A stretch of 64,000 nucleotides of DNA, from NCBI GenBank assembly GCA_035443825.1, contig DAOMNN010000001.1, positions 24,199 through 88,198 on the forward strand, in the 5' to 3' direction. The position numbers and the translations under genes were made by a program. This DNA comes from DAOMNN01 sp035443825 (GTDB taxonomy: Bacteria > Pseudomonadota > Gammaproteobacteria > Burkholderiales > Rhodocyclaceae). Shown piece after piece: positions 45,840-55,147 of the stretch (positions are counted from its first letter, which is position 1; each line of letters begins with the position of its first letter). The notes below the pieces were generated by a model that saw only the letters and a program-made list of their open reading frames with translations, did not search any database and had not been told where the DNA came from.

Positions 45840-47018
45840 TCATTGGTTCGCTGCCCGGAGACGGTCGTTGTCGTAGGCGAAGACCACCGTTGCGTTGCGA
45901 ACCTCGCCCATGTAGATGTCGCGGACGCTCGTGATGGTTTCGTGGTTCTCGCGGGAGAATGGACGTCTGTAGGTCATCACGACGCCTTCCACGGTCTCGC
46001 GCAGATCTTCCAGGGCTTCACGTATTCGATCCCCGTCGGTGCTGCGCGCCTGGCGGATCGCCGCGGCAAGCAGCAGCAGCGAGTCATAGCCTTGTGCCGC
46101 TGCCGGCGGTACGGGTATGCGTGCGGTCCCGGTCTGCATCCGCCATGCCTCGAGGAACGCCTGCCGACGCGGCGTGGTCGGTTCGGGGATGAAGGTCTGG
46201 GGCATGCGTGCGCCCTCCGCGTTCGGCCCGGCATCGTCGATGAAATTCGACATCGCCAGGGTCCAGCTTCCGATCAGCGGCGCGCGCCAGTTCATCCTCG
46301 CCATCCCGTTGGCGATCTGGGCGAGTTCGGGTCCGATGCCATAGGTGAGAATCGCTTGCGCTCCAGCATCGCGTGCGCGCCGCAGCTGCGAGGTCATGTC
46401 GGCCTGACGGATCTGGAAGCGTTCGATGACCACCGGATGAACATTCTTTGCGGAAAGGGCGACTTCGAGGTCTTCCTTGCCGAGTTGCCCGTAGTTCGTG
46501 GCGTCGTGAAAGATTGCGACCCGCTTGAATCCGCGGCGTTCGATTGCTTCCTCCACGATCATCGAGGCCTGGATCGTGTCGTTCGCCGAAACGCGGAACA
46601 CGAAGTTGTCGGGATGTTCAGGGGGCAGGAACTGCTTGGTGACCAGCGTGCCTGTGGCCACGGAGGTGATTACGGGAATGCGTGCCTGCTGATAGTAGCG
46701 CTGGCTTGCAAGTGCCACGCCGGTATTGACGATGCCCAGCGCGGCGACAACGCCTTCTTCCTCGATGAGTTCCTGGACCACCTGCGCGCCTTTTTCGTTT
46801 CGTGCCTCGTCGTCGCGTTCGACGAGTTCGATACGGCGGCCGAGTACGCCGCCGCCGGCATTGATCTCGTCGGCAGCCACCCGAATGCCTTCGAGCATCG
46901 AGATGCCCATCGGGCTCGATCCCCCGGTGAAGGGACCGGATACGCCGATTCTGATGGAATCTTCGGCCAAAACGGGCAGGGCGGACAGACACAGAATCGC
47001 AAGCAGGAAACGAAGCAC
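45840..47018 (-). CDS. Periplasmic branched-chain amino acid-type solute-binding protein
   Basis: The GTG at 47018, with GGGAGTGG upstream and an immediate signal peptide (LRFLLAILCLSALPVLA-ED), gives 392 residues. The mature protein is a Peripla_BP_6/LivJ-type two-lobe binder: IRIGVSGPFTGGSSPMG, AADEINAGGGVLGRRIELV and ARIPVITSVATGTLVTKQ. No ABC permease or ATPase gene lies nearby. It is divergent from a membrane histidine kinase, so it may present a ligand to that sensor instead of serving a transporter. The ligand could be an amino acid, an aromatic acid or an amide; sequence does not decide. Confidence 0.9.
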   Translation of the reverse strand: MLRFLLAILCLSALPVLAEDSIRIGVSGPFTGGSSPMGISMLEGIRVAADEINAGGGVLGRRIELVERDDEARNEKGAQVVQELIEEEGVVAALGIVNTGVALASQRYYQQARIPVITSVATGTLVTKQFLPPEHPDNFVFRVSANDTIQASMIVEEAIERRGFKRVAIFHDATNYGQLGKEDLEVALSAKNVHPVVIERFQIRQADMTSQLRRARDAGAQAILTYGIGPELAQIANGMARMNWRAPLIGSWTLAMSNFIDDAGPNAEGARMPQTFIPEPTTPRRQAFLEAWRMQTGTARIPVPPAAAQGYDSLLLLAAAIRQARSTDGDRIREALEDLRETVEGVVMTYRRPFSRENHETITSVRDIYMGEVRNATVVFAYDNDRLRAANQ

Positions 47019-47365
47019 GTGACCGCCACTCCCAAGGTGAGAAGGAACGGGTCCAATGTATGTCTCATCGCCGTCAAATATAATTGGCGAAAACCCGAAG
47101 CCTGTTGATCGGCACCGACAATCGCACGGGTAAGGGAAACACCCGATGGTTCGAATCCCGCGAGGCGGTGACAATCGATCGGTTTCCGGCCATTGGATGG
47201 CCGCCTTGGTCGGTGCGATGGGTCTTTCGGGGTTGCCGGGTCACGGCGGTCGGAACGGTTCCGGCCCCCGGAACTCCGTCCGGTCAGACAATGAGGGAGT
47301 TTCCATGCGCGCAGAGACATGCACGACCGGGTCGGGGGCTGCCGACATGTACGAAGCGGGCTGCG
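47019..47365. other. Divergent intergenic region between the binding protein and the histidine kinase
   Basis: About 347 bp. It must hold the promoters of both divergent genes, but no convincing -35/-10 pair was found. A palindrome CGGAAC-G-GTTCCG lies at 47251-47263, and another GGAAC half-site follows within 15 bp. A short leader reading frame begins at 47305. Confidence 0.6.
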
Positions 47366-47373
47366 ATGACTGA
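47305..47373 (+). CDS. Possible 22-codon leader peptide coupled to the histidine kinase
   Basis: An ATG preceded by GAGGGAG opens a 22-codon frame (ending MYEAGCDD). Its stop TGA lies just past the kinase ATG, so the two overlap by 8 nt in different frames. The kinase start itself has only a weak ribosome binding site. Translational coupling is therefore plausible. There is no similarity evidence that the peptide is conserved. Confidence 0.35.
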   Translation: MRAETCTTGSGAADMYEAGCDD

Positions 47374-50077
47374 CAGCGGGGCTCAGGGCCGTTCGACTCT
47401 GGTGCGCTGGTACTGGACGGCACCCTATGTCGCGGTCGGCATCTTTGCTCTGACGATGCTCGCACTCGTGTGGCTGCTCCAGACCCGCGAGGCCGAGAGT
47501 CAGCGCAATGCCGTGGCCCGCGATGTACAGTGGGCCGAGCAGACGATTCGCCTGCACATGCAGGGTACGGAAGAGTTTCTCGGTCAGCTTGCGCGCGATC
47601 TGGCCGCCAATGCCCTCGATCCCGACGGTTTCCAGTTGCGTGCGAACCAGCACATCGCCAACAACGGGGAACTCGTCAACGTGGTCTGGATCGGGCCGGA
47701 GGAGGTCGTGCGCTGGTCTGCGCCATTCGATACCACCGACTGGCTGGCCGGGGATGCGCTGTCGGGTTTGCAGACGCTGCCCTTTTATCGGGCGCGCGAG
47801 ACCGGGCGCCCGAGCTATGGCGAGGCCTACGTGAATGCGCACCAACGGATGGTGCTGGAAGTGTATGTACCGGTGCGGCGGGGCAGGCAGTTTCTCGGGG
47901 CCGTCGTGGGCGTGTATTCGATCGACCGGATGGTGAGGCATCTCGTCCCGAGTTGGTTTGCGGAGAAGTACCGGCTCGCGCTGATCGGCGACAAGGGCGA
48001 AATCCTGGCGGTCAACTCGAGTGTGCTCGATCTGGACGAAAGCATATCCTTTGCGATTCCGCTGGATCCTCCGGGCAACGGCCTGACGTTGCGTGCGACG
48101 GCATTCCGCACCGAGGGTCAGTTGCCCCATGCGCTCCCCACCGCGATGATTCTCGGGCTGTCGCTCGTCATTCTGTGGAGTCTGTGGCTGCTCCGTACGC
48201 ATGTCAGACGGCGCGTACAGGTCGAAAAGGAACGTGACCGCCTCTTCAACCTGTCGCTCGACCTGTTGTGCATCGTCGGACTCGACGGGACCTTCCGGCG
48301 CTGCAATCCGGCCTTCTCCCGCGTATTGGGCTACGATCCGGATCAACTTCCCGAGCGCGCACTGCTCGACATCGTCCACAACGAGGACATTCCCGATACC
48401 CTCGAGCAGATGCGGCGACTCGCGTCGGGGGAGCCTGTAAGTTTCGAGAACCGCTGCCGCTGTGCGGACGGCTCGTACAAGTGGCTCGCATGGAGCATCA
48501 ATCCGGTGCCGGAGGAAAAGCTCGTATATGCGGTCGCGCACGACGTCACGGGGCGCAAGGCGACGGAGGATGCCTTGCGTGCCGAGTCCGCGTTCCGGCG
48601 CGCCATGGAGGAGTCGGTCATCACCGGGATGCGTGCGATCGATCTGTCCGGGCGGATCATCTATGTCAATTCCGCATTCTGTCGCATGGTCGGCTTCGGG
48701 CAGGACGAACTGGTCGGCGCGGTCCCGCCCTTTCCTTACTGGCCGGAGGAGGATCTCGACGTTTGCAGTCGCAACCTCGACATGACGCTCGATGGCCGGG
48801 CGCCACCGAGCGGCTTCGAGATGCGCATCCGGCGCCGGGACGGTGTGCGCCTCGACGCACGTTTCTATCTCTCGCCGCTGATCGACCAGACCGGCAAGCA
48901 GACGGGCTGGATGGCCTCCGTGACCGATATCACCGAGCCCAAGCGCATCAGGGAAGCTCTGGAGGACGCCCAGGAGCGTTTCGAAGCGGTGCTCGACGGA
49001 CTCGAGGCGGCGGTGTTCGTGGCCGATGCCGGGACGGACGAGATTCTGTTTGCGAATCGGGCGTTCAAGAACATCTATGGGCATGACGCAGTCGGCCGCA
49101 CCGTCCGCGGGGTGTCGTTTCCGCAGCCTGAAAGCGAGGGTTACCGCGTCAGCCTGCACGGACTCGACGTGTCCGAACTGCCCATCGAACTGTTCGACGG
49201 CGAGGCCCAGCATCCGCTCTCAGGACGCTGGTATCACCTTCGTGAGCACGCCACCCGGTGGGTCGACGGTCGGGTGGTGCGCATGGGAATCGCCACCGAC
49301 ATCACCGACCGCAAGCAGAACGCGGAGGTGTCGCGCCAACAATCGGAGCGCCTGCAACACACCTCGCGCCTGATCACGATGGGTGAGATGGCCTCGACCC
49401 TGGCCCACGAGTTGAATCAGCCGCTGTCGGCGATCGCGAACTACTGCATGGGGTGCGTCACCCGCCTGCAATCCGGCAAGGCGCGCCCTGAAGATCTGAT
49501 GGCCGCGATGCAGAAGGCGAGTTTCCAGGCGGAACGCGCGGGCAAGATCATCCGCCGGGTGCGGGAGTTCGTGAAGAAAAGCGAACCGCGGCGGGGTGCG
49601 GTGCGCATGTCGGAAGTGCTGGATGATGCAATCGCATTTGTCGACATCGATGCGCGGCGCGTCAGCGGACGCATCATGCTCGAGATCGAACCCGATCTGC
49701 CGCCGGTCCATGCGGACCGGATCATGATCGAGCAGGTGTTGATCAACCTGGTCAAGAATGGCCTCGACTCGATGTCGGAACTTGCCCGCAACGAGCGCAT
49801 CCTTGCCGTTCGGGTGCGGCTGGCCGGGCCGCGCACGGTCGAGGTGTCCGTCATCGACCGTGGGCACGGCATCGGGGAGGAAGAACGCAAGCTGTTATTC
49901 ACTCCCTTCTATACGACGAAATCCGAAGGCATGGGCATGGGCTTGAACATCTGTCGCACCATCGTCGAGTTTCATGACGGGCGCCTGACTGTCGAATCCA
50001 ACCCGGATGGCGGTACCATCTTCAAATTCACGCTGCCAACGGAGGTCGTCAGTGAGCAATCTGCCCGAACAGCCTGA
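47366..50077 (+). CDS. Membrane multi-PAS sensor histidine kinase
   Basis: The start at 47366 gives 903 residues. A first transmembrane helix (about 18-38) and a second (about 255-278, MILGLSLVILWSLWLLR) bracket a periplasmic sensor domain of about 215 residues. Three PAS domains follow (about 292-408, 409-530, 538-650). The HisKA box is MASTLAHELNQPLSAIANYC with His near 681. The HATPase has VLINLVKNGLDSM, DRGHGIGEE and GMGMGLNI. HELNQPL marks the FixL/DctB-like kinase group. Its regulator overlaps by 26 nt. Confidence 0.92.
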   Translation: MTDSGAQGRSTLVRWYWTAPYVAVGIFALTMLALVWLLQTREAESQRNAVARDVQWAEQTIRLHMQGTEEFLGQLARDLAANALDPDGFQLRANQHIANNGELVNVVWIGPEEVVRWSAPFDTTDWLAGDALSGLQTLPFYRARETGRPSYGEAYVNAHQRMVLEVYVPVRRGRQFLGAVVGVYSIDRMVRHLVPSWFAEKYRLALIGDKGEILAVNSSVLDLDESISFAIPLDPPGNGLTLRATAFRTEGQLPHALPTAMILGLSLVILWSLWLLRTHVRRRVQVEKERDRLFNLSLDLLCIVGLDGTFRRCNPAFSRVLGYDPDQLPERALLDIVHNEDIPDTLEQMRRLASGEPVSFENRCRCADGSYKWLAWSINPVPEEKLVYAVAHDVTGRKATEDALRAESAFRRAMEESVITGMRAIDLSGRIIYVNSAFCRMVGFGQDELVGAVPPFPYWPEEDLDVCSRNLDMTLDGRAPPSGFEMRIRRRDGVRLDARFYLSPLIDQTGKQTGWMASVTDITEPKRIREALEDAQERFEAVLDGLEAAVFVADAGTDEILFANRAFKNIYGHDAVGRTVRGVSFPQPESEGYRVSLHGLDVSELPIELFDGEAQHPLSGRWYHLREHATRWVDGRVVRMGIATDITDRKQNAEVSRQQSERLQHTSRLITMGEMASTLAHELNQPLSAIANYCMGCVTRLQSGKARPEDLMAAMQKASFQAERAGKIIRRVREFVKKSEPRRGAVRMSEVLDDAIAFVDIDARRVSGRIMLEIEPDLPPVHADRIMIEQVLINLVKNGLDSMSELARNERILAVRVRLAGPRTVEVSVIDRGHGIGEEERKLLFTPFYTTKSEGMGMGLNICRTIVEFHDGRLTVESNPDGGTIFKFTLPTEVVSEQSARTA

Positions 50078-50690
50078 TCAGTCGATCTACATCGTCGATG
50101 ACGACGAGGCCTTGCGCGACTCGCTGGTCTGGCTGCTCGAATCCAGCGGCTACCGGGTGTGCGCCTACGAGTCGTCCGAAGCCTTCCTCGCGGCATACGA
50201 GCCGTCGATGACGGGGTGTCTGGTGCTCGACGTGCGGATGCCCGGAATGAGCGGGCTCGAGCTGTTCGAGGCCTTGCGCGATCGTCGCTGTACCCTGCCG
50301 GTGATCTTCATCACGGGGCATGGGGATGTGCCGATGGCAGTGGCTGCGGTCAAGCGCGGGGCGGTCGATTTCATCGAGAAGCCGTTCGGCGATCGCGACA
50401 TGCTCGGCCTGATCGAGGACAGCCTCGCGCGTGAGCGCGAGAGTCGCCAGCAGCGCCTGCTCGAGGCCGAGACCGTCCGCCGCCTCGCCGAACTCACCCA
50501 GCGCGAGCGGGAAGTGCTCGACCTCATCATTGCCGGCAAACTCAACAAGCAGATCGCCGACATGCTCGGCATCAGCATCAAGACCGTCGAGGTGCACCGG
50601 GCGCGGGTGATGGAAAAAATGCGTGCCAATTCGCTTGCCGAACTGGTCCAGAGCGTGATTACCGGCGAGCCAGGGGTGTTCCGGGGCTGA
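50052..50690 (+). CDS. FixJ/NarL-type response regulator
   Basis: A GTG at 50052 with GGAGG 7 nt upstream gives 212 residues. The receiver domain (IYIVDDDEALRDSLVWLLES) has phosphoacceptor Asp 60 in CLVLDVRMPG and Lys in FIEKPFGD. The LuxR-type helix-turn-helix (LTQREREVLDLIIAGKLNKQ, then IKTVEVHRARVMEKM) is intact. It is the cognate partner of the overlapping kinase. FixJ-like regulators of this type often control catabolic genes in Azoarcus and relatives; the targets here are unknown. Confidence 0.92.
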   Translation: MSNLPEQPDQSIYIVDDDEALRDSLVWLLESSGYRVCAYESSEAFLAAYEPSMTGCLVLDVRMPGMSGLELFEALRDRRCTLPVIFITGHGDVPMAVAAVKRGAVDFIEKPFGDRDMLGLIEDSLARERESRQQRLLEAETVRRLAELTQREREVLDLIIAGKLNKQIADMLGISIKTVEVHRARVMEKMRANSLAELVQSVITGEPGVFRG

Positions 50691-50710
50691 GCCTCGGCAG
50701 AAACTGCGCG

Positions 50711-52450
50711 ATGTCCACGATCAATGGATTCCTGCTCCTCGGTGGAGTGCTGCTGTTCATCAGCGTGCTCGCGAGTACGCTCTCGGCGCGTCTGGGCCTG
50801 CCCTTGCTGCTGCTCTTTCTCGTCGTCGGCATGCTCGCAGGCGAGGAGGGGCCGGGTGGGATCGTCTTCCACGACTTCTCGACCACGATGCTGGTGGCTC
50901 AACTCGCGCTTGCCGTGATCCTGCTCGACGGCGGCTTGCGCACGCGCGCCTCGACCTTGCGCGTCGCGTCGACGCCGGCCGCCGTGCTTGCCAGCGCCGG
51001 GGTGGTGATCACGGCGCTGGTGCTGGGCCTGTTCGCGACGTGGCTGTTCGATGTCGACTGGCGGATCGGGTTTCTGCTCGCCGCTATCGTGGGTTCCACC
51101 GACGCCGCGGCGGTATTCTCGCTGCTGCGCAACAGCGGGGTGCACCTCAACGATCGGGTCAAGGCCACGCTCGAGATCGAGTCCGGGGCGAACGATCCGA
51201 TGGCGATCCTGCTCGTGACGGTGATGGTTCAGTCGATCATGTCACCTGGCGAGGCCGACGGCTGGACCTATGTGCTGATGCTCATGCAGCAGCTTGCACT
51301 CGGGGTACTTGCCGGCCTGACCGGCGGCTGGGTGCTGGCGCGCCTGCTGGCGCGTCTGCGTCTGGCCGAGGGCTTGTACGCACTGCTCATCGTGTCCGGC
51401 GGCCTGATGGTGTTTGCTGCGACCAACATGCTCGGTGGAAGCGGGTTTCTCGCGATCTACCTGGCCGGCTTGATCATCGGTAACCGTCGCTGTCATGCCA
51501 CGGAGCACGTCTTTCGCGTGATGGACGGTCTGGCGTGGCTCGCGCAGGCGGGAATGTTTCTTGCGCTCGGTCTGCTCGTGACCCCTTCGCATCTCGTCGA
51601 GCATTGGCAGCTTTCTCTGGCAATGGCCTTCTTCCTCATGCTCGTCGCCCGTCCGATCGCGGTATGGTCGTGTCTTTTCCCGCTGCGCTTCGCCGCCAAC
51701 GAGATCGCATACATCTCGTGGGTGGGACTGCGTGGTGCAGTGCCCATCGTGCTGGCGATGTACCCGCTGATGATGGGCGTGCCGCATTCGCTGCTGCTGT
51801 TCGACGTCGCTTTTGCGGTGGTCCTGGTATCGCTGCTGGTGCAGGGGTCGACCGTGCCGGCTGCCGCCCGGATGATGGGCGTGATCGTCCCGCCGCGCGA
51901 CGAACCGGTCGACCGCATGGAAGTCTGGGTCGGGGAGCGGGCTACGCTCGATCTGCTGGAGTACGTGGTGGGAGAGCGCTCCCGTGCCGATGGAATGCAC
52001 CCCGATTCACTCGTTTCGCAGGAGGCCGGCACGAACGTGCGCTGTGCCACGGTTCTGCGCAAGGGCAAGGTCGTGCCTCTGAATCGTGCAACGCGACTCA
52101 AGGCGGGCGATTCGGTGTGGCTGATCGCACCCGACGAAATGGCGGAAAGGCTTGCGGGCGCTTTTGCGCCCGGGCGGGAAGACGAACTCACCGCGCATGC
52201 CGGGTTCTTCGGAGAATTCACCGTGGCGGCCGACTGCCTCGCCGGCGACCTGGCCGCGGCGTACGGCCTGGTGCTGGACAACGGTGAGGGCGACATGCCT
52301 TTGAGCACCCTGGTCATAAGGCGCCTGGGGCGCCGCCCGGTGGACGGGGATCGCGTGCGCATCGGGGCGTTCGAGCTGACCGTGCGGCATACCGATGCGA
52401 AGGGCAATATCGACCAGATCGGACTGAAGTGCCCCAAGCCGGCGCAGTAG
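50711..52450 (+). CDS. Potassium/proton antiporter, CPA1 family (NhaP2/CvrA-like)
   Basis: The 579-residue protein has about 12 membrane helices up to residue 395, beginning GFLLLGGVLLFISVLAST. It includes the conserved GGLRTRAS and the ion-site DAAAVFSLL and SGANDPMAILL regions. After the membrane part come a TrkA-C-type domain (about 405-480) and a transporter-associated CorC/HlyC-like domain (about 495-575), as in NhaP2/CvrA. It probably exchanges K+ (or Na+) for H+ in volume and pH control. The gene begins 20 nt after the response regulator. Confidence 0.9.
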   Translation: MSTINGFLLLGGVLLFISVLASTLSARLGLPLLLLFLVVGMLAGEEGPGGIVFHDFSTTMLVAQLALAVILLDGGLRTRASTLRVASTPAAVLASAGVVITALVLGLFATWLFDVDWRIGFLLAAIVGSTDAAAVFSLLRNSGVHLNDRVKATLEIESGANDPMAILLVTVMVQSIMSPGEADGWTYVLMLMQQLALGVLAGLTGGWVLARLLARLRLAEGLYALLIVSGGLMVFAATNMLGGSGFLAIYLAGLIIGNRRCHATEHVFRVMDGLAWLAQAGMFLALGLLVTPSHLVEHWQLSLAMAFFLMLVARPIAVWSCLFPLRFAANEIAYISWVGLRGAVPIVLAMYPLMMGVPHSLLLFDVAFAVVLVSLLVQGSTVPAAARMMGVIVPPRDEPVDRMEVWVGERATLDLLEYVVGERSRADGMHPDSLVSQEAGTNVRCATVLRKGKVVPLNRATRLKAGDSVWLIAPDEMAERLAGAFAPGREDELTAHAGFFGEFTVAADCLAGDLAAAYGLVLDNGEGDMPLSTLVIRRLGRRPVDGDRVRIGAFELTVRHTDAKGNIDQIGLKCPKPAQ

Positions 52451-52506
52451 TCGGCCATTCGCACACGCTCGGCATTGCGCTCCGACGTGTCGAAAGCGGT
52501 GGGAAG

Positions 52507-52520
52507 TTGATCTTGATCAA
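52507..52520 (+). promoter_or_regulatory. FNR/ANR-type binding site upstream of iorAB
   Basis: TTGAT-CTTG-ATCAA matches the FNR consensus TTGAT-N4-ATCAA perfectly. If it is centred at -41.5, transcription starts near 52555 and a TAGTTT at 52543-52548 falls at the -10 position. The iorA ATG is at 52584. It predicts induction under low oxygen of an oxygen-sensitive enzyme. Confidence 0.75.
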
Positions 52521-52583
52521 CGGCGTATTGTCGACCGTACGGTAGTTTCTACACCTCGGTTTTCAAGGTGAGGGGTCGAGCGC

Positions 52584-54455
52584 ATGGGTGCTCCGATGAA
52601 AGTGCCGGCAGCGGGCCGGATGTTCATGTCCGGTAACGAGGCCGTGGCCCGCGCGGTATGGGAGGCCGGCGTCGGGGTCGCGGCCAGCTACCCGGGAACG
52701 CCGGCGACCGAGATTCTCGAGGTCCTCGCCAACTATCCCGATCTGTATACCGAATGGTCGGTGAACGAGAAGGTTTCGCTCGAAGTCGCGTTCGGCGCAT
52801 CCATGGTCGGCACGCGTGCGTTCTGCGCGATGAAGCACGTCGGGCTGAATGTCGCATCCGATGCCTTGATGACGCTCACGCTGACCGGGGCCGAGGCCGG
52901 ACTCGTTATCGCGGTGGCCGACGACGTGGGCCTCTCGTCCTCGCAGAACGAACAGGATTCGCGTTTCTGGGGGCGCTTTGCGCATGTTCCGGTGCTCGAG
53001 CCGGCCGACTCGCAGGAAGCCTATGCGATGACCCATGCCGCCTTCGAACTCTCGGAGCGATTCCGCACCCCGGTCATCCTGCGCATGACGACACGGATCT
53101 GTCACGTCAAGGGTGTCGTGATCTCCGGGGAGCGGGTGGAGGTGCCGACAACCGGTTTCACCAAGGATCCGCAGCGCTGGGTGATGGTTCCGGGGCATGC
53201 CAGGCCGCGCTTGCCGATGATGTATGAGCGCGAAGCGGCGCTGCGTGTGGAGTCCGAGGCCTCGGCGCTGAACCTGATCGTCGAGGGAAGCGACCGGCGC
53301 ATAGGCATCGTCACGTCCGGACCGGTGTTCATGCATGCGCGCGATGCCTTCCCCGATGCGCCAGTGTTCAAGCTCGGCCTGTCCTATCCCCCCCCGATGG
53401 ATCGGCTGCGCGAGTTTGCCGCGTCGGTCGACGTACTGCTCGTCGCGGAAGAAACCGAACCCCTCCTGGAAACCGAGATCAAGGCGGCCGGTATTGCCTG
53501 CAAGGGCAAGGACGTCCTGCCGCGCACGGGAGAGCTTGCCCCCGATGTGCTGAAGACCGGCTTCGCGCGCCTGCGCGGTGAAGTGGTTCCGGAACCCGAG
53601 CACGTGGCGCCCCAGCCGATCTTCCCGCGCCCGCCGACCTTGTGTGTCGCCTGTCCGCATCTGGGTATCTATTACACGCTTTCACAAATGCGCAACCTGC
53701 TCGTTTCGGGCGATATCGGCTGCTACACGCTGGGCGCGGGACATCCGTGGAACGCACTCGACGCCACCATCTCGATGGGGGCATCGATGGGCATTGCGCT
53801 GGGCATGGACAAAGGTCGTGGTCCTACCGATGCGAACAAGAAGGTGCTCGCGGTGATCGGCGATTCGACCTTCATGCACATGGGCATGCAGGGCTTGCTC
53901 GACATCACCTACAACCGCGGCAACGTGACGATCCTTCTCCTGGACAACCGCACCGTCGGCATGACGGGCGGGCAGGACAACCCGGGCAGCGGGCGCGACA
54001 TCCACGGTAACGATGCGCCACGCGTCGACTTCGCCAAGCTGTGCGAGGCGCTCGGAGTGAAGAAGGAACGCATCCGCACGCTGGATCCCTATCAACTGCC
54101 GGTGCTGTTCAAGGCGTTGCGCGAGGAGACGAAGATCGACGAGCCGTCGGTCATCATCACCGACCGGCCGTGCGTGCTGATCGATCACTATGAGCCGACG
54201 CAAGCCTATCTCGTCGAGGACGACCGCTGTACAGGCTGTGGCAACTGCCTCGATGTGGGCTGTCCTGCCATCCATGTTACGCGCCGCGGCAAGGAAGTGA
54301 AGGCTTCGGGCAAGGAGGTCGACCTGGCGTTCGTGCGCATCGAGACCGCGGCATGCACGGGTTGCGGCCTGTGTGTGCAACCGTGCGCACCGGAGGCGAT
54401 CGTTCATGCTGATCCGAAGAAGACCGTTCAACCCATGCAGTTCGTGAGGCGTTGA
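52584..54455 (+). CDS. iorA: Indolepyruvate:ferredoxin oxidoreductase, alpha subunit
   Basis: This enzyme oxidatively decarboxylates aryl pyruvates (from Trp, Phe, Tyr) to aryl-acetyl-CoA, reducing ferredoxin. The 623-residue protein has the pyrimidine-binding domain first (AAGRMFMSGNEAVARAVWEA, SYPGTPATEILE), then the ThDP-diphosphate domain (AVIGDSTFMHMG, NVTILLLDNRTVGMTGGQ). The C-terminus carries two 4Fe-4S clusters, with ligands CTGCGNCLDVGCP and CTGCGLCVQPCAP. GAGGGG precedes the ATG. It probably feeds anaerobic phenylacetate or indoleacetate degradation. Confidence 0.95.
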   Translation: MGAPMKVPAAGRMFMSGNEAVARAVWEAGVGVAASYPGTPATEILEVLANYPDLYTEWSVNEKVSLEVAFGASMVGTRAFCAMKHVGLNVASDALMTLTLTGAEAGLVIAVADDVGLSSSQNEQDSRFWGRFAHVPVLEPADSQEAYAMTHAAFELSERFRTPVILRMTTRICHVKGVVISGERVEVPTTGFTKDPQRWVMVPGHARPRLPMMYEREAALRVESEASALNLIVEGSDRRIGIVTSGPVFMHARDAFPDAPVFKLGLSYPPPMDRLREFAASVDVLLVAEETEPLLETEIKAAGIACKGKDVLPRTGELAPDVLKTGFARLRGEVVPEPEHVAPQPIFPRPPTLCVACPHLGIYYTLSQMRNLLVSGDIGCYTLGAGHPWNALDATISMGASMGIALGMDKGRGPTDANKKVLAVIGDSTFMHMGMQGLLDITYNRGNVTILLLDNRTVGMTGGQDNPGSGRDIHGNDAPRVDFAKLCEALGVKKERIRTLDPYQLPVLFKALREETKIDEPSVIITDRPCVLIDHYEPTQAYLVEDDRCTGCGNCLDVGCPAIHVTRRGKEVKASGKEVDLAFVRIETAACTGCGLCVQPCAPEAIVHADPKKTVQPMQFVRR

Positions 54456-54459
54456 GGAT

Positions 54460-55068
54460 ATGAGCACGATCACAAACATCATCGTGTGCGGTGTCGGCGG
54501 ACAGGGCGTCATGACCGCCACGGAAATCCTCGCCGAGGCGGCGCTGTCACTGGGTTTCGACGTCAAGAAGACCGAGGTTGCCGGCATGAGCCAGCGCGGC
54601 GGCGTGGTGACTTCCCACCTGCGTTTCGGACCGGAAGTGCGCTCGCCGCAGGTGTTGCCCGGGCAGGCCGATCTGCTGGTGGGCTTCGAAGCCGCCGAGG
54701 CCTTGCGCTGGGGGCACATGTTGCGCCCCGGTGGCGTCGCGCTGGTCAACACCGGGCGCATCGTCCCGCCGGTGGTCAATATCGGGTTGTTCGACTATCC
54801 GGACGATCCGGTCGCGCAGATGCGCGCACTGGGCTTGGCGCTGCACTCGTTCGACGCGACTTCGCTCGCGCTCGAGCTGGGCAACATTCGCCTGGGCAAT
54901 ACCGTCATGCTGGGGGCGATGTCGGACCGTCTGCCGTTTCCCGCCCAGGTGCTGCGCGATGCCGTGCTGGCCCGCTTCGCAAGCCGCAAGCCCGCGCTGG
55001 TGGAACTCAACAGGGAAGCCTTCGAGATGGGTCGCAGGGCCGTCTCAGGTGAATCCGTAGCGGTCTGA
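54460..55068 (+). CDS. iorB: Indolepyruvate:ferredoxin oxidoreductase, beta subunit
   Basis: This is the gamma/beta-type subunit of the 2-oxoacid oxidoreductase. The 202-residue protein has the conserved IIVCGVGGQGVMTATEILAE, MSQRGGVVTSHLRFG and LGNTVMLGAMS motifs that bind the CoA/ThDP side of the complex. It begins 4 nt after the iorA stop, with GAGGAT as its ribosome binding site overlapping that stop. Confidence 0.95.
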   Translation: MSTITNIIVCGVGGQGVMTATEILAEAALSLGFDVKKTEVAGMSQRGGVVTSHLRFGPEVRSPQVLPGQADLLVGFEAAEALRWGHMLRPGGVALVNTGRIVPPVVNIGLFDYPDDPVAQMRALGLALHSFDATSLALELGNIRLGNTVMLGAMSDRLPFPAQVLRDAVLARFASRKPALVELNREAFEMGRRAVSGESVAV

Positions 55069-55147
55069 ACCGGTTTACGGTACGGGCATTTAGGGAAACC
55101 GGCGCAGCTTTGATAAAATGTCCCGTTTTCCTTCAGGGGCTTGTTCG

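Noticed and set aside
45565..45843. Overlapping short open frames in the aceE upstream region
   Set aside because: They lack ribosome binding sites, have Arg/Pro/Ser-rich compositions typical of chance frames in GC-rich DNA, and overlap the aceE promoter.
47084..47180. tRNA-like stretch with GGTTCGAATCC in the binding protein/kinase gap
   Set aside because: The T-loop consensus is present, but the flanking bases do not pair as a T-stem and no acceptor, D or anticodon arms can be folded.
55114..55119. TAAAAT as a folD promoter -10 box
   Set aside because: The hexamer is good, but no acceptable -35 sequence lies 16-18 bp upstream, so I do not call a promoter.
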